64,000 nt of DNA from Nibrella saemangeumensis (GCF_039541915.1 NZ_BAABHD010000003.1:1-64000); one strand, 5' to 3'. Shown: positions 26,102-35,684, numbered from the stretch's first letter. Numbers and translations are program-made. Notes: generated by a model from the sequence alone, not told the origin.

Positions 26102-26455
26102 TTAAATACTGGCAATACGGATAATCAGCGAGTTAGCCTGATCCATCTGAACGGTTATTTTCGTAGACCCGCCCAGGTGGTTGGTGGTCAGACAAACGGT
26201 TGTCCGCTCCTGGCGCATTGCCCGCTCGGCTTTTTTTGCCCGCCGGAAGATAAACCCTTTATCCATCAGAAAATCTGTATGGCGGGTCTGCTTTGTCACC
26301 GACTTTTCTGCTGCTACCTGACTAGTCTGGTATTGTTCCGCAGCGCAAACCGAAGTCATCACTGAACCGGAAGAAATACCAGCCAGCATACTGATCCCGA
26401 AGAATACGTTCGCCAGGACTTTAACGAGGATGCCGGTGTTTATGTACGTTGTCAT
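26102..26455 (-). CDS. Small exported protein of unknown family, first gene of the ATPase operon
   Basis: I do not recognise this 117-residue protein. Its N-terminus reads MTTYINTGILVKVLANVFFG, then ISMLAGISSGSVMTSVCAAEQ: a hydrophobic segment with a possible signal cleavage after CAA. The rest is basic and mixed (FIFRRAKKAERAMRQERTTV) and ends in a short beta-like tail. The start at 26455 is chosen because the upstream ATG (26560) overlaps the activator sites and the promoter. It precedes the ABC ATPase by 36 bp. It may be an accessory or substrate-related peptide; function unknown. Confidence 0.55.
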   Translation of the reverse strand: MTTYINTGILVKVLANVFFGISMLAGISSGSVMTSVCAAEQYQTSQVAAEKSVTKQTRHTDFLMDKGFIFRRAKKAERAMRQERTTVCLTTNHLGGSTKITVQMDQANSLIIRIASI

Positions 26456-26486
26456 AACAGAAAGAAGTATATGTACCCTACTAAAC

Positions 26487-26501
26487 TCAATGCCTGTGCC
26501 A
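26487..26501 (-). promoter_or_regulatory. Sigma-54-like promoter of the ABC ATPase operon
   Basis: On the minus strand TGGCACAGGCATTGA has the -24 TGGCAC and a TTG at the -12 distance. It is the closest of the five copies to the sigma-54 consensus TGGCAC-N5-TTGCA. It lies 32 bp before the start codon at 26455. Confidence 0.55.
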
Positions 26502-26545
26502 AAAACGAAAAGGGCTGAAAAACAGCGAAAATCAGGCATATAAAG

Positions 26546-26577
26546 CAAAAAAGTGTCCACTAGCGGACACTTTTTTG
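26546..26577 (-). terminator. Bidirectional terminator after the DUF4097 gene, overlapping an activator site
   Basis: CAAAAAAGTGTCC pairs with its exact complement across ACTAGC, giving a 13-bp stem with A- and T-tracts on either side. It lies 26 bp past the DUF4097 stop and fits rho-independent termination on the minus strand. The same bases form the TGTCC-N6-GGACA activator site, so one palindrome may serve two roles. Confidence 0.75.
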
Positions 26578-26591
26578 TTCACAAACGGACA
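26554..26591 (-). promoter_or_regulatory. Paired TGTCC/GGACA activator sites of the ABC ATPase operon
   Basis: TGTCCACTAGCGGACA (26554-26569) and TGTTCACAAACGGACA (26576-26591) are 22 bp apart and end about 53 bp upstream of the sigma-54-like element at 26487. Spacing and sequence match the pairs before the permease units. Confidence 0.55.
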
Positions 26592-26602
26592 GGTACGTTA
26601 AC

Positions 26603-27643
26603 TCACTGGTTGATATAAACATTACCGCTGTTGGCGGCAATGGTAACGGGGACACCTCCGCCGTTCAGTTTACCGCGGATACGGTCCTCGTCGGTGCTGC
26701 CGCTAAAGTTTTTCAGGGGCACAGCCACCCGCCGGCCACTCAGATCGAGGTCAATGCCTTTGTCGAGCGGCATCCGGACGCGCACACTACCCGGCCCGGC
26801 CGTGAGTTTTACATAGTCGCCCAGTTTGGTGATTTCCACGTCCATACCGCCCCCGCTGGTACGGGCCTCAACGCTGCCGGCAATACCCGCCAGTTTGACC
26901 GAGCCGCCGGAGGTGCCGGTGATTAGTTCGCCATTGACGCCGTCGGCTTTCACGCTGCCACCGCTGGTGGTGGCGTTGATCTTGCCCCGCAGGTTGTTCA
27001 GGTGTACGCTACCGCCGGAGGTACGGAGTGACAGGTTCCCTTCTGAATCGTCGGCGTGGATGGAGCCCCCGCTGGTAGAGAGGTCAATGTCTTTGCGGCA
27101 ACCGGCCAGGTGAATGCTGCCACCGGAGGTGCGGCCTTTGATAGCCCCTTCCACATCGGTCAGGTGCAGACTGCCGCCACTGGTGGTAAAGTTCTGCTGC
27201 CCGTTCAGTTTGCTGATCCGTATGCTACCGCCGGAGGTTTTCAGGTCGGTGGCAAAATTGCGGGGCGTATACACCCGGAAGGATATATTGACTGATTTTT
27301 TCCAGTCCCAGTTATCGCGGCCTTTGCGTTTGGCAGTGGCTACTACAGTGTTACCCTCCGTGTTGATGTTGATATCGTAGTCTTTCAGCCGTTCCTCAAT
27401 TTCCTCCTTACTCATTTTATTGTTCGGCCAGTTGTTGGGGCGGACGTACATATCCACTTTCACACCGGAAGGCTGGCTACCTTCCACCAGAATGCTGCCG
27501 CCCGAGGTTTCAACGCGTACGGTATTGAGGCTGCCGGTGAAATTTTTGGTCTGGTAAGGTTGTTCGTCGCGGTCGTTCTGAGCGTAGGTTAAGCCCGTCA
27601 GCAACAGACCGCCGAGCAGTAATGTAAATCGGGAACGGTTCAT
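26603..27643 (-). CDS. Exported DUF4097-family beta-repeat protein
   Basis: A signal peptide (about 1-21, ending LLLTGLTYAQ) precedes a repeat domain. The motif SGGS recurs roughly every 20 residues (VETSGGSILVEGSQP, LKTSGGSIRISK, FTTSGGSLHLTD, GRTSGGSIHLAG, STSGGSIHADD and so on), giving a right-handed beta-solenoid typical of DUF4097/DUF2807-type proteins. The 346 residues are intact. Such proteins often sit with anti-sigma or envelope-stress genes; the role is unknown. Its mRNA ends at the hairpin at 26546, which also bears the activator site of the ATPase operon. Confidence 0.88.
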   Translation of the reverse strand: MNRSRFTLLLGGLLLTGLTYAQNDRDEQPYQTKNFTGSLNTVRVETSGGSILVEGSQPSGVKVDMYVRPNNWPNNKMSKEEIEERLKDYDININTEGNTVVATAKRKGRDNWDWKKSVNISFRVYTPRNFATDLKTSGGSIRISKLNGQQNFTTSGGSLHLTDVEGAIKGRTSGGSIHLAGCRKDIDLSTSGGSIHADDSEGNLSLRTSGGSVHLNNLRGKINATTSGGSVKADGVNGELITGTSGGSVKLAGIAGSVEARTSGGGMDVEITKLGDYVKLTAGPGSVRVRMPLDKGIDLDLSGRRVAVPLKNFSGSTDEDRIRGKLNGGGVPVTIAANSGNVYINQ

Positions 27644-27715
27644 GATGGTTCGTTTTAATGTTTAGTCAATAGATGCAGAAACCGCCGGCAACGTTGCACG
27701 CGTCCTACGATTCTC

Positions 27716-28093
27716 TCAAGGTAAGGCAATATCCAGTACGTCGATCTCTTCCAGCGGTACCTTTGCCCCAAACCCGCACTCAATTGTCCGGGATTTGCCA
27801 GTTATTTGGTAGCGTATCTTTACCTCTGCACGCATCAGACCTGTCTGAAACAGGTTACTTTTTTCGGCAAACTCCCGTACTTTTTTCTCTGACGCTTCGG
27901 TCGGTGCAAACCGGCTCGATTCATCGCCGTTGTCGATGGAGAAGTGCCAGGAACAACCATCGACAGGCAGTTCGTAAACCAGTATTGCTTTTTTCTCAAT
28001 CACTTCGGCAGCTGCCGGCTCTATATCGGTTGTTTTCTGGCAAGTCCAAACCGCTCCTGCAATCAGGCAAAAGATAATAGCTATCGTTTTCAT
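27716..28093 (-). CDS. Small exported protein, unknown function
   Basis: The N-terminus MKTIAIIFCLIAGAVWTCQK is a signal segment with a Cys in a position like a lipoprotein site, though VWTC is not a canonical lipobox. The rest (about 105 residues) is soluble, mixed alpha-beta, with ILVYELPVDGCSWHFSIDNG and a C-terminal RTIECGFGAKVPLEEIDVLDI. I do not recognise the family. It lies 72 bp upstream of the DUF4097 gene on the same strand and may be transcribed with it. Confidence 0.6.
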   Translation of the reverse strand: MKTIAIIFCLIAGAVWTCQKTTDIEPAAAEVIEKKAILVYELPVDGCSWHFSIDNGDESSRFAPTEASEKKVREFAEKSNLFQTGLMRAEVKIRYQITGKSRTIECGFGAKVPLEEIDVLDIALP

Positions 28094-28149
28094 GGCTAAT
28101 GGTGTTTTTGCCGGTATAGACCCGGATTTGCGGTAGAGGGTTGGAATAC

Positions 28150-28250
28150 CAGTCGGCAGTTCTCAGTAGGCAGAAAACAGGCCACGTAGGTTGATTAATT
28201 CCTTCCTTCTGCTTACTGAGAACTGCTCACTGCCTACTCTAAAACTGCCT
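28150..28250. repeat. GGCAGT-rich inverted repeat region
   Basis: Units of the form CAGTnGGCAGTTCT make a near-perfect 20-bp inverted repeat (28156-28175 against 28207-28226, one mismatch). The same unit appears at 30713-30785, and degenerate remnants occur at 58508-58570, each time beside a permease end. It probably serves as a 3'-end hairpin of permease 4, and by its recurrence it is an interspersed repeat. Confidence 0.6.
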
Positions 28251-30699
28251 ACTCCGTTCTCAGGCTCTTTACCGGATTCATCAGCGCGGCCCGGATGCTT
28301 TGGATACTGACGGTCAGCAGCGCAATCAGGGCCACCAGTAAGCCAGCCGCAACGAATATCCACCAGTCAATATCGACCCGATAGGCAAAGTCCTTAAGCC
28401 AGCCGTTCATGGCGTACCACGCAATCGGTGAGGCAATCAGAATAGCCACCAGGACCAGTTTCAGGAAGTCCAGAGAAAACAGGGCTACAATGCTCGTTAC
28501 GCTGGCACCCAGCACTTTGCGAATACCTACCTCCCGAACCCGCTGCTGCGTGACCAGTACCACCAGCCCGTATAATCCCAGGCAGGAGATAAACATGGCC
28601 AGCACGGCAAAGTAGGCAACGATATTCCCCAGCCGCTGATCGCGTTCGTACAACCGGGCGATGTCTTTATCCAGGAAATCGTATTCAAAAACTTTTTGCG
28701 GAAAGAAATCGCCCCACTGTTTCTCGACAAAGGCCAGGGTCTGCGGGATATTCTGGTTCCGGATCTTGACCGACAGCATGGACAAAACCGACGGGTTAAT
28801 ATCGAGCACCAGCCCTTCTATAGGCTGTTGCAACGACTCCATGTGGAAGTCATTCACCACGCCCACCACCTTCCCGGTTTTCCCCTCCAGTTCGATCTGC
28901 CTGCCGATAGCCCGCGCCGGACTGCCCCATTTAAACTGTTTCACCGCCGACTCGTTGACAATAAACGCTTCAGCCTGATCGGTACCGTACGCACGCGAAA
29001 ACTCCCGGCCGGCCACCAGTTTCAGCCCGTAGGTTTTAATAAAGTCGTAGTCGGTCGCCAGCGAGGTAGCGAATAAGTTGTCATTGCGGGCAAACCCTTC
29101 GGGCACCACGCCACGACGGGTACCACCCAACCCCAACGGCCCGCTCGACAGCGCTACCTGCTCTACCTGAGGGTGGCTCCGCAGCACGTCTTTAAGACTT
29201 TTCAGCTTTGTGAACAGACTATCGGTCGGGTCATCGAAGATGTTATTTAAGTTGTTGCTTTTGAAGGGAATCGTGATGACATACTCTTTATTAAAGCCCA
29301 GTGGCTGTTCCTGCACGTACCGGAGCTGGCGATACGTAGTGATGGTGCCGATGATAAGCGCAACGGAAGCCGTAAACTGCACCACCATAAGCGTCTGCCG
29401 CAGCATCCCGCCCTTTGCCTTGCCGCTGGTGAAGCTACCCTTCAGCGTCTGAATAGGCAGGAAGCGGGCCACAAAAAAGGCGGGGTAACTACCTGCCAGC
29501 AGGCCCGTCAGCAGCGCAATACCCACAAAGCCAGCCAGCAACTGTCCATTGCCGAGCAGATACCCCATTGTCAGCTCCTTTCCGGTCAGATGATTGAGCA
29601 CCGGCAGCATCAGATTAATGAGCACCAGCGAGAGACCAAAGGCAATGAAGCACAGCAGTAGCGATTCGCCCAGGAACTGGCCGATCAGTTGGAACTGCCC
29701 GGCACCCATCACTTTTCGCATGCCTACCTCCCGCGCCCGCTTCAGCGACCGGGCGGTTGCCAGATTGACAAAGTTGATGCAGGCAATCAGCAGCGTGATA
29801 ATGGCTACGCCGATAAAAATGTATACATAGTCCATGCGGCCGGTCGGCTCTACCTCATTGGCCAGATTCGAGCGCAGGTGAATGTCGGTCAGCGGCTGGA
29901 GTTCATACACAATGTCTTTGGCAAACCGCTCATTGGCATGCGTCAGCAGAAACTGCGGGAACTTGGCATTGACCGTGGCTGCCGACTGACCTGGTTTCAG
30001 CAGTACGTACGTCAGCGAATGGCTGATTACCCAGTTGCGGGGCAGGTTTTCGCGGGCTCCTTCACTGATCGTGGCAAACATGGTTTCGTAATTGGCCAGC
30101 AGATCGATGTAGACATGCGAATTATCAGGTAGCGCTTTGATTACGCCCGTAACCGTCATGGGGTACTGCCCGTCCAGGGTTAATGTCTTGCCGAGTACAT
30201 TACCGCTACCGAAGTACTTTTCGGCAACCTTGTCGGTGATCACGACCGAGAACTTATCCCGCAGCGCCGTAGCCGAATTTCCCTGCAGGAAGGTAACCGT
30301 GAAGATCTTGAAGATGGCCGGGTCGCCGAAGAAGAACCGCTCTTCTTCGTACTTATCTGGTCTTCCGGCGACACCCTCTTTCGCTTCAATAGAAGCGCTC
30401 CGCCGGAATAACCGTGCCGTCTGCTCCACCTCGGGAAACGAGCTGGCAATCAGCGGCCCGGCCGGTGTGGGCAAGGTAACCAGCGCTGTTGGTACTCCGG
30501 CGAATTTTGGATTGTAGGTAACCCGGTAGATCCGGTCGGCTTTTTCGTGAAACCGATCGTAACTCAGCTCGTGGCTGACGAACAGCAGAATCAGAAAGCA
30601 GCAGGTCAGACCCAGCGTTAAACCAATGATATTAATAAACGAGAACGCTTTCTGCTGCCGCAGGTTGCGAATGGCGATTTTTAGGTAGTTGCGTAGCAT
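28249..30699 (-). CDS. MacB/FtsX-type ABC permease (permease 4, third of trio)
   Basis: The 816-residue permease begins MLRNYLKIAIRNLRQQKAFS. Coupling loops are LKRAREVGMRKVMGA (about 320) and QQRVREVGIRKVLGA (about 716); the second has VREVG where most copies have TKEIG. The tail is NPVKSLRTE. It is last of three same-strand permeases (35610 to 28249). The 95-bp gap from permease 5 holds a long inverted repeat rather than the tight stop-CT-start junction, so expression could differ from its upstream partners. Confidence 0.9.
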   Translation of the reverse strand: MLRNYLKIAIRNLRQQKAFSFINIIGLTLGLTCCFLILLFVSHELSYDRFHEKADRIYRVTYNPKFAGVPTALVTLPTPAGPLIASSFPEVEQTARLFRRSASIEAKEGVAGRPDKYEEERFFFGDPAIFKIFTVTFLQGNSATALRDKFSVVITDKVAEKYFGSGNVLGKTLTLDGQYPMTVTGVIKALPDNSHVYIDLLANYETMFATISEGARENLPRNWVISHSLTYVLLKPGQSAATVNAKFPQFLLTHANERFAKDIVYELQPLTDIHLRSNLANEVEPTGRMDYVYIFIGVAIITLLIACINFVNLATARSLKRAREVGMRKVMGAGQFQLIGQFLGESLLLCFIAFGLSLVLINLMLPVLNHLTGKELTMGYLLGNGQLLAGFVGIALLTGLLAGSYPAFFVARFLPIQTLKGSFTSGKAKGGMLRQTLMVVQFTASVALIIGTITTYRQLRYVQEQPLGFNKEYVITIPFKSNNLNNIFDDPTDSLFTKLKSLKDVLRSHPQVEQVALSSGPLGLGGTRRGVVPEGFARNDNLFATSLATDYDFIKTYGLKLVAGREFSRAYGTDQAEAFIVNESAVKQFKWGSPARAIGRQIELEGKTGKVVGVVNDFHMESLQQPIEGLVLDINPSVLSMLSVKIRNQNIPQTLAFVEKQWGDFFPQKVFEYDFLDKDIARLYERDQRLGNIVAYFAVLAMFISCLGLYGLVVLVTQQRVREVGIRKVLGASVTSIVALFSLDFLKLVLVAILIASPIAWYAMNGWLKDFAYRVDIDWWIFVAAGLLVALIALLTVSIQSIRAALMNPVKSLRTE

Positions 30700-30712
30700 A
30701 GTATTCAGTCTA

Positions 30713-30785
30713 CAGTGGGCAGTTTGCAGTAGGCAGTTCTCAGTCGGCAGAAAAAGCTGATGCCTGCCGACTGAGAACTGCCTAC
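30713..30785. repeat. Tandem 14-bp units forming a 22-bp perfect inverted repeat
   Basis: Three 14-bp-period units (CAGTGGGCAGTTTG, CAGTAGGCAGTTCT, then CAGTCGGCAG) run into a perfect inverted repeat: 30729-30750 against 30764-30785, with a 13-base loop. It fills the gap between permeases 5 and 4 and could attenuate or stabilise the polycistronic mRNA. Confidence 0.8.
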
Positions 30786-30793
30786 TCCTTTAT

Positions 30794-33232
30794 CTACTCT
30801 GCTCTCAAACTCTTCACTGGATTCATTAAAGCCGCTTTGATACTCTGGAACGATACGGTGACAAAAGCAATGAGTACGGCTACCACACCAGCCATGATGT
30901 ATACCCACCAGGGTACGTCGATCCGGTAGGCAAAGTCCTCCAGCCACTTATTCATCGCCCACCAGGCAATGGGGGTAGCAATAATAATGGCAATAAAAAC
31001 CAGTTTGAGGAAGTCCCAGCTAAGCATCGTGACCAGGCTTGGTACCGACGCGCCCAGCACTTTGCGAACGCCGATTTCCTTGGTGCGTTGCTCGGCCATG
31101 AAGGCCGCCAGCCCAAATAGACCCAGGCAGGCTACCAGAATGGCTATTACCGAGAACGTAAGGGCAATGGTGCCGATGCGCTGCTCGGCCCGGTACATGG
31201 CATCAAATTTATCTTCCAGAAACGAATAATTGAACGGTTGGCCGGGAGCCAATTGCTTCCATTTCGTTTCGATCTGGGGAATCAGGGCCGCTACGTCCTG
31301 CGTGCTCAGCCTGAACGTGGCCGAGGTTGTATTTTTGCCCAGAAACAGGCCCAGTGCGCCAACATTACGACGCAGGGATTCAAAGTGAAAATTCTTTACT
31401 ACCCCAATGACCGTGTACACTTTTTGTGTTTTACCCGATGGGTCTCCAAACTGCACCACCCGCTTGCCAAGGGGTTCTTTAAATCCGAAAATTTTTACCG
31501 CCGTCTCATTCAGAATAATGCCGGATGAGTCGGCTCCAAAATCGCGTGAAAAGTCACGGCCCTGAGCAATCTGCATGCCGAGCGTCTTCACATAGTCATG
31601 GTCAACGGCCCACTGCTGCATGCTGACGGCTTTTTTCTGGTCGATCTCCCCTTCAGGGAACATTGGGCTATCGCTCCGGTCAGAAGGTACCGGCAGATAA
31701 CCGGATATCGTTCCGCTGACAACCCCCGGCAAACGCAACACCTCGTTCTTAAAGGCGTCGACCTGGCTGTCGAGGCTATAGGCTTCGTGAATGGTCAATA
31801 CCTGCTCCCGATTAAAGCCCAGTTTGGTGGTTTGGATGTAATTGATTTGCTGATACACCACTATTGTTCCAATGATCAGAATAACAGACATCGCAAACTG
31901 AAAGACCACCAGGCCACTGCGCAGGCTTACCTGTTTAGATCCCCGGTTTACGGATTTGAACGCTCCCCCCTTCAACACCAGCAGCGGCCGGAACGACGAC
32001 AGGAAGAACGCCGGATAGCTACCCGCCAGCAAACCCACAACGACCGGCAGCACCAGAATGAAAGACAAAAATCCGGGCGATAGCAGGCTTTGAACAGCCA
32101 ATGATTTAGCCGCCACCGTATTAAACAAGGGTAACGCCAGGGAAACCAGCACCAGAGCCAGCCCCATAGCCAACATAGCCATCAGGACCGACTCGACCAT
32201 AAACTGGCCTATCAGTTGCTGCCGCTCTGAACCCAGCACTTTTCGGACGCCCACTTCTTTGGCGCGATTGGCCGACCGGGCCGTTGCCAGGTTCATAAAA
32301 TTAATGCAGGCAATCAGCAGAATGAAGATGGCGACGGCCCCAAAAATGTAGATGTACTGCATATCCCCGTTGGGGGCCAGTTCGATGTTCTGGCGCGATT
32401 TCAGGTGAATATCCGTCAGCGGCATCAGCCACATCTGGTACCGGTTACCCGCTTCGCGAAATTGTTTCATGCTGACACCGATGTACTGCAAGGCCTGTGG
32501 TCCCACGTATTTTTCGATAACCGTAGCAAAATTCTTCCCGAATGCTTCCGGATCGACACCCGGTTTAAGCACAATATAGGTATGGTGATTATTGCTGAGC
32601 CACTGTCCCCATTGGTAGTTGTCGTTCAGCATGGTCACAAAGAAGTCGGTGCGGAAGTGCGAATTTTCCGGCATATCCTCCATCACCCCGGTTACTTTAA
32701 GTAGTTGTTTGTTGTCAAAGACCAGCGTCTGCCCGATTGGATTCTGATGCCCGAAATAACGGCGGGCGGCCGATTCACTAATCACCACGGTATTGGGTTC
32801 CGCCAATGCCTGCTTCGGGTCGCCGGCTATAAAGGGTAACGTAAAGACATCAAACAGGGTGGAGTCAGCAAAAATGATTTTGTCTTCCCGTAGGTTATTC
32901 GGTTGTCCGGACCGTTTCACCAGCCAGGTGCCCCGATCGTGCAGCCGCACGTAATTTTCGACCTGGGGGTAGTCTTTTTTCAGGGTGGGCCCAACCGGGT
33001 CCGCTGATACCGCAAACCGCATATCGTCTCCGCCAAACAGGATATCGGTATGAACCCGGTAAATGCGGTCGGCTTTGGTATTGTACCGGTCGAAGCTGAG
33101 TTCATCGACCACATACAGGGTAATGAGCAGACAGCAGGCCAGCCCGACGGCCAGCCCAAATACATTGATAAACGTGAAACCCTTGTGCTTACGCAGGTTT
33201 CGGAGGGCGATGGTGAGGTAGTTCTTTAGCAT
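30794..33232 (-). CDS. MacB/FtsX-type ABC permease (permease 5, second of trio)
   Basis: 812 residues from MLKNYLTIALRNLRKHKGFT. Coupling loops are NRAKEVGVRKVLGS (about 321) and RTKEIGVRKVLGA (about 715), and the tail is NPVKSLRAE. The N-terminal TM segment (FINVFGLAVGLACCLLITLY) is nearly the same as that of permease 6 (FINVFGLALGLACCMLITLY), so the two look like a recent tandem duplication. It starts only 2 bp after the permease 6 stop, so translation is probably coupled. Confidence 0.9.
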   Translation of the reverse strand: MLKNYLTIALRNLRKHKGFTFINVFGLAVGLACCLLITLYVVDELSFDRYNTKADRIYRVHTDILFGGDDMRFAVSADPVGPTLKKDYPQVENYVRLHDRGTWLVKRSGQPNNLREDKIIFADSTLFDVFTLPFIAGDPKQALAEPNTVVISESAARRYFGHQNPIGQTLVFDNKQLLKVTGVMEDMPENSHFRTDFFVTMLNDNYQWGQWLSNNHHTYIVLKPGVDPEAFGKNFATVIEKYVGPQALQYIGVSMKQFREAGNRYQMWLMPLTDIHLKSRQNIELAPNGDMQYIYIFGAVAIFILLIACINFMNLATARSANRAKEVGVRKVLGSERQQLIGQFMVESVLMAMLAMGLALVLVSLALPLFNTVAAKSLAVQSLLSPGFLSFILVLPVVVGLLAGSYPAFFLSSFRPLLVLKGGAFKSVNRGSKQVSLRSGLVVFQFAMSVILIIGTIVVYQQINYIQTTKLGFNREQVLTIHEAYSLDSQVDAFKNEVLRLPGVVSGTISGYLPVPSDRSDSPMFPEGEIDQKKAVSMQQWAVDHDYVKTLGMQIAQGRDFSRDFGADSSGIILNETAVKIFGFKEPLGKRVVQFGDPSGKTQKVYTVIGVVKNFHFESLRRNVGALGLFLGKNTTSATFRLSTQDVAALIPQIETKWKQLAPGQPFNYSFLEDKFDAMYRAEQRIGTIALTFSVIAILVACLGLFGLAAFMAEQRTKEIGVRKVLGASVPSLVTMLSWDFLKLVFIAIIIATPIAWWAMNKWLEDFAYRIDVPWWVYIMAGVVAVLIAFVTVSFQSIKAALMNPVKSLRAE

Positions 33233-33234
33233 AG

Positions 33235-35610
33235 CTATTCAGAGCGAAGCGAGGTGACCGGGTTCAGCAAAGCGGCCCGGATGGATTGATAGCTTACGGT
33301 TAATAAAGCAATTATTGTTGTCAGCAGCCCGGCCAGCAGGAAGACCCACCAGGGGATGTCTGTCCGGTAGGCGAAATCTTCGAGCCAGCGGTTCATGGCA
33401 TACCAGGCAACGGGGGTAGCGATGACAATGGCGATCAGGATCAGTTTCAGGAAGTCGCGGCTGAGCAGGGAGACAAGGCTCGGCACCGACGCACCCAGCA
33501 CTTTGCGGATGCCAATTTCTTTGGTCCGGCGCTCGGCCGTGTAGGCGGCTAAGCCAAACAACCCCAGGCAGGAAATCAGCACGGCCAGGGAAGCAAACAG
33601 GCCAAACACCTGTCCGGTTCTCACTTCCGATTTGTAGGTCTGGTTGAACGTATCATCCATGAAGGCGTACTCAAACGGCTTACCGGAGAAAGAACGGGTC
33701 CAGAGGGTCTGTATCTGCTGGACAGCCATTGGCACATTACCCGCACGGAGTTTGATAGCCATTTGGCCTTCCCAGCCGTCGGGCAGCGAAAAGAGCATCG
33801 GCGCTACGGTCGTTTTCAGGTCGGCATGGTGGTAGTCTTCAACTACGCCCACGACATCGCCCCGCACCGGCACTTCGCGGTAGCCCCCTTTGGGATCGTA
33901 CTGAAAGGTATAGTAGCCGGTCTGCTTCCCCGCAAGGTCCGACCAGCCAAAAAACTTCATAGCTGCCTTGTTTACCAGAAACGCCTGCCTGTCGGCGGGG
34001 CGGTTGGGATCCAGGGTTCGCCCTTCCAGGAGTTTTATACCAAACGTGTTCAGGAAATCCCCGTCGGCGGTCAGACGGACAATACCGCCGTCGGCAGCCC
34101 CTTTGGGCACGAATTCGCTCACCAGCTTTTCACCCCGGAGCCGGCCACTGCCCGGAAGCCCAAAGGATCGCGTGGCCGATACAACACTGGGCAATGCTTT
34201 CACCTGCTGCTTAAATAATTCCTTTTGGTTATCGGCGGCATCGCGCAGGTCAAGGGTTAAGATCTGTTCACGCTGGTAACCCAGGTCTTTATGCCGGATG
34301 TAATTCAACTGCTGATAAACCACCACCGTCGCTACGATCAAGACAACCGATACCGTAAACTGCCCGACCACCAGAACCTGGCGCAGCAGGGCTTTTTTGC
34401 CAATGGCGGTCAGGCTCCCCTTCAGCACGAGGACGGGGCGCAGTGACGACAGCACCAAGGCCGGATAACTGCCCGTCAGCACACTCAGCAGCCCGATACC
34501 ACCCAGCAGCCAGAGTCCATACTCCCTGGTGAGCAGGGAAGTCAGCGAAAGCTGTTTATCGGTAAAGGTATTAAAGTAAGGCAGCGCCAACTGCAACAGC
34601 CCAACCGATACCAGGACCGCGAGCAGCACATACAATGTGGTCTCGCTCAGAAATTGTTGCCACAGCTGGCCGAACGAGGAACCCATCGCTTTCCGGACAC
34701 CCACCTCACGGGCACGGGTAGCCGACCGGGCCGTGGTCAGATTAACATAGTTGAAGCAGGCCAGACCGATTATCAGCAAAGCCACCAGCGAGAAGATGTA
34801 GACATACAACAGCCGGTCTGAGGCTACCAATTCCGTTTTTAAGTAAATGTCCCGCAGGGGTATCAGGTTAAACCGCCAGACGGCGCTGTTTGGGTCACCC
34901 AGGCTTTTAACGTAGGCCGGAAATTGCGCCAGCAGCGTAGCCGGGTCGGTGCCGGGAGCCAGCAGGAGGTATGTCCAGGTATTCCCCCCCCAGTAATTGG
35001 TGGTTACATCGTAACCGACGAGGTCATTGGCACTGGCATAGCTGGCCAGAAAATCGATGGTCACGTGGGCGTTGCGGGGCAGATCCTGCATCACGCCCGT
35101 AATGCGCAGCGGTGTTTTGCTGTTGTATAGCAGGGTCTGACCCAGCGGGTTCTGATTGGGGAAGTATTTCCGGGCGGCCGACGCTGAAATCACTACACCG
35201 TTCCGCTCAGCGAGAGCCGTGCGCGGATTGCCCTGTACCATCGAAAATGAAAACACATCGAAGGCGGTGCTGTCAGCAAAATAGAACTTCGGCTCGTAAT
35301 AAGCGGTATTCTGAAAGGTAATGAGTGGTGTGGTATTCAGGAGTCGCACCGTATTTTGCACCTGTGCGAACCGGGCTTTCAGGTCGGTAGCCAGCTTGCC
35401 CCCGCTGACGCCAATATTCTCAAACTGCTGTAACAGCACAATCCGGTCGGCGTTCAGATGGAAGTTATCGTAACTTACTTCATCCCGGACATACAGGGTA
35501 ATCAGCATGCAACAGGCCAGCCCTAAGGCCAGCCCAAATACATTGATAAACGTAAAGCCTTTATGCTTACGCAGGTTACGGACAGCAATGAGGAGGTAGT
35601 TGCGCAACAT
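33235..35610 (-). CDS. MacB/FtsX-type ABC permease (permease 6, first of trio)
   Basis: 791 residues from MLRNYLLIAVRNLRKHKGFT. Coupling loops are ATRAREVGVRKAMGS (about 297) and RTKEIGIRKVLGA (about 693), and the tail is NPVTSLRSE. Both periplasmic regions are shorter than in permease 5. It is the promoter-proximal gene of the trio. A sigma-54-like element (35670) and paired activator sites (35739-35776) lie upstream, and the PAS histidine kinase gene ends about 190 bp farther upstream on the same strand. Confidence 0.9.
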   Translation of the reverse strand: MLRNYLLIAVRNLRKHKGFTFINVFGLALGLACCMLITLYVRDEVSYDNFHLNADRIVLLQQFENIGVSGGKLATDLKARFAQVQNTVRLLNTTPLITFQNTAYYEPKFYFADSTAFDVFSFSMVQGNPRTALAERNGVVISASAARKYFPNQNPLGQTLLYNSKTPLRITGVMQDLPRNAHVTIDFLASYASANDLVGYDVTTNYWGGNTWTYLLLAPGTDPATLLAQFPAYVKSLGDPNSAVWRFNLIPLRDIYLKTELVASDRLLYVYIFSLVALLIIGLACFNYVNLTTARSATRAREVGVRKAMGSSFGQLWQQFLSETTLYVLLAVLVSVGLLQLALPYFNTFTDKQLSLTSLLTREYGLWLLGGIGLLSVLTGSYPALVLSSLRPVLVLKGSLTAIGKKALLRQVLVVGQFTVSVVLIVATVVVYQQLNYIRHKDLGYQREQILTLDLRDAADNQKELFKQQVKALPSVVSATRSFGLPGSGRLRGEKLVSEFVPKGAADGGIVRLTADGDFLNTFGIKLLEGRTLDPNRPADRQAFLVNKAAMKFFGWSDLAGKQTGYYTFQYDPKGGYREVPVRGDVVGVVEDYHHADLKTTVAPMLFSLPDGWEGQMAIKLRAGNVPMAVQQIQTLWTRSFSGKPFEYAFMDDTFNQTYKSEVRTGQVFGLFASLAVLISCLGLFGLAAYTAERRTKEIGIRKVLGASVPSLVSLLSRDFLKLILIAIVIATPVAWYAMNRWLEDFAYRTDIPWWVFLLAGLLTTIIALLTVSYQSIRAALLNPVTSLRSE

Positions 35611-35669
35611 ATCTCATCAGGGAATTCAACGGTGTGGATAGCAGCGATCAGCCTGCATAATCTTTAATG

Positions 35670-35684
35670 CCAAAGCTTGTACCA
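35670..35684 (-). promoter_or_regulatory. Sigma-54-like promoter of the permease trio
   Basis: On the minus strand TGGTACAAGCTTTGG has TGG and TTG 9 nt apart. It lies 60 bp upstream of the permease 6 start and about 55 bp downstream of the paired activator sites. Confidence 0.5.
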
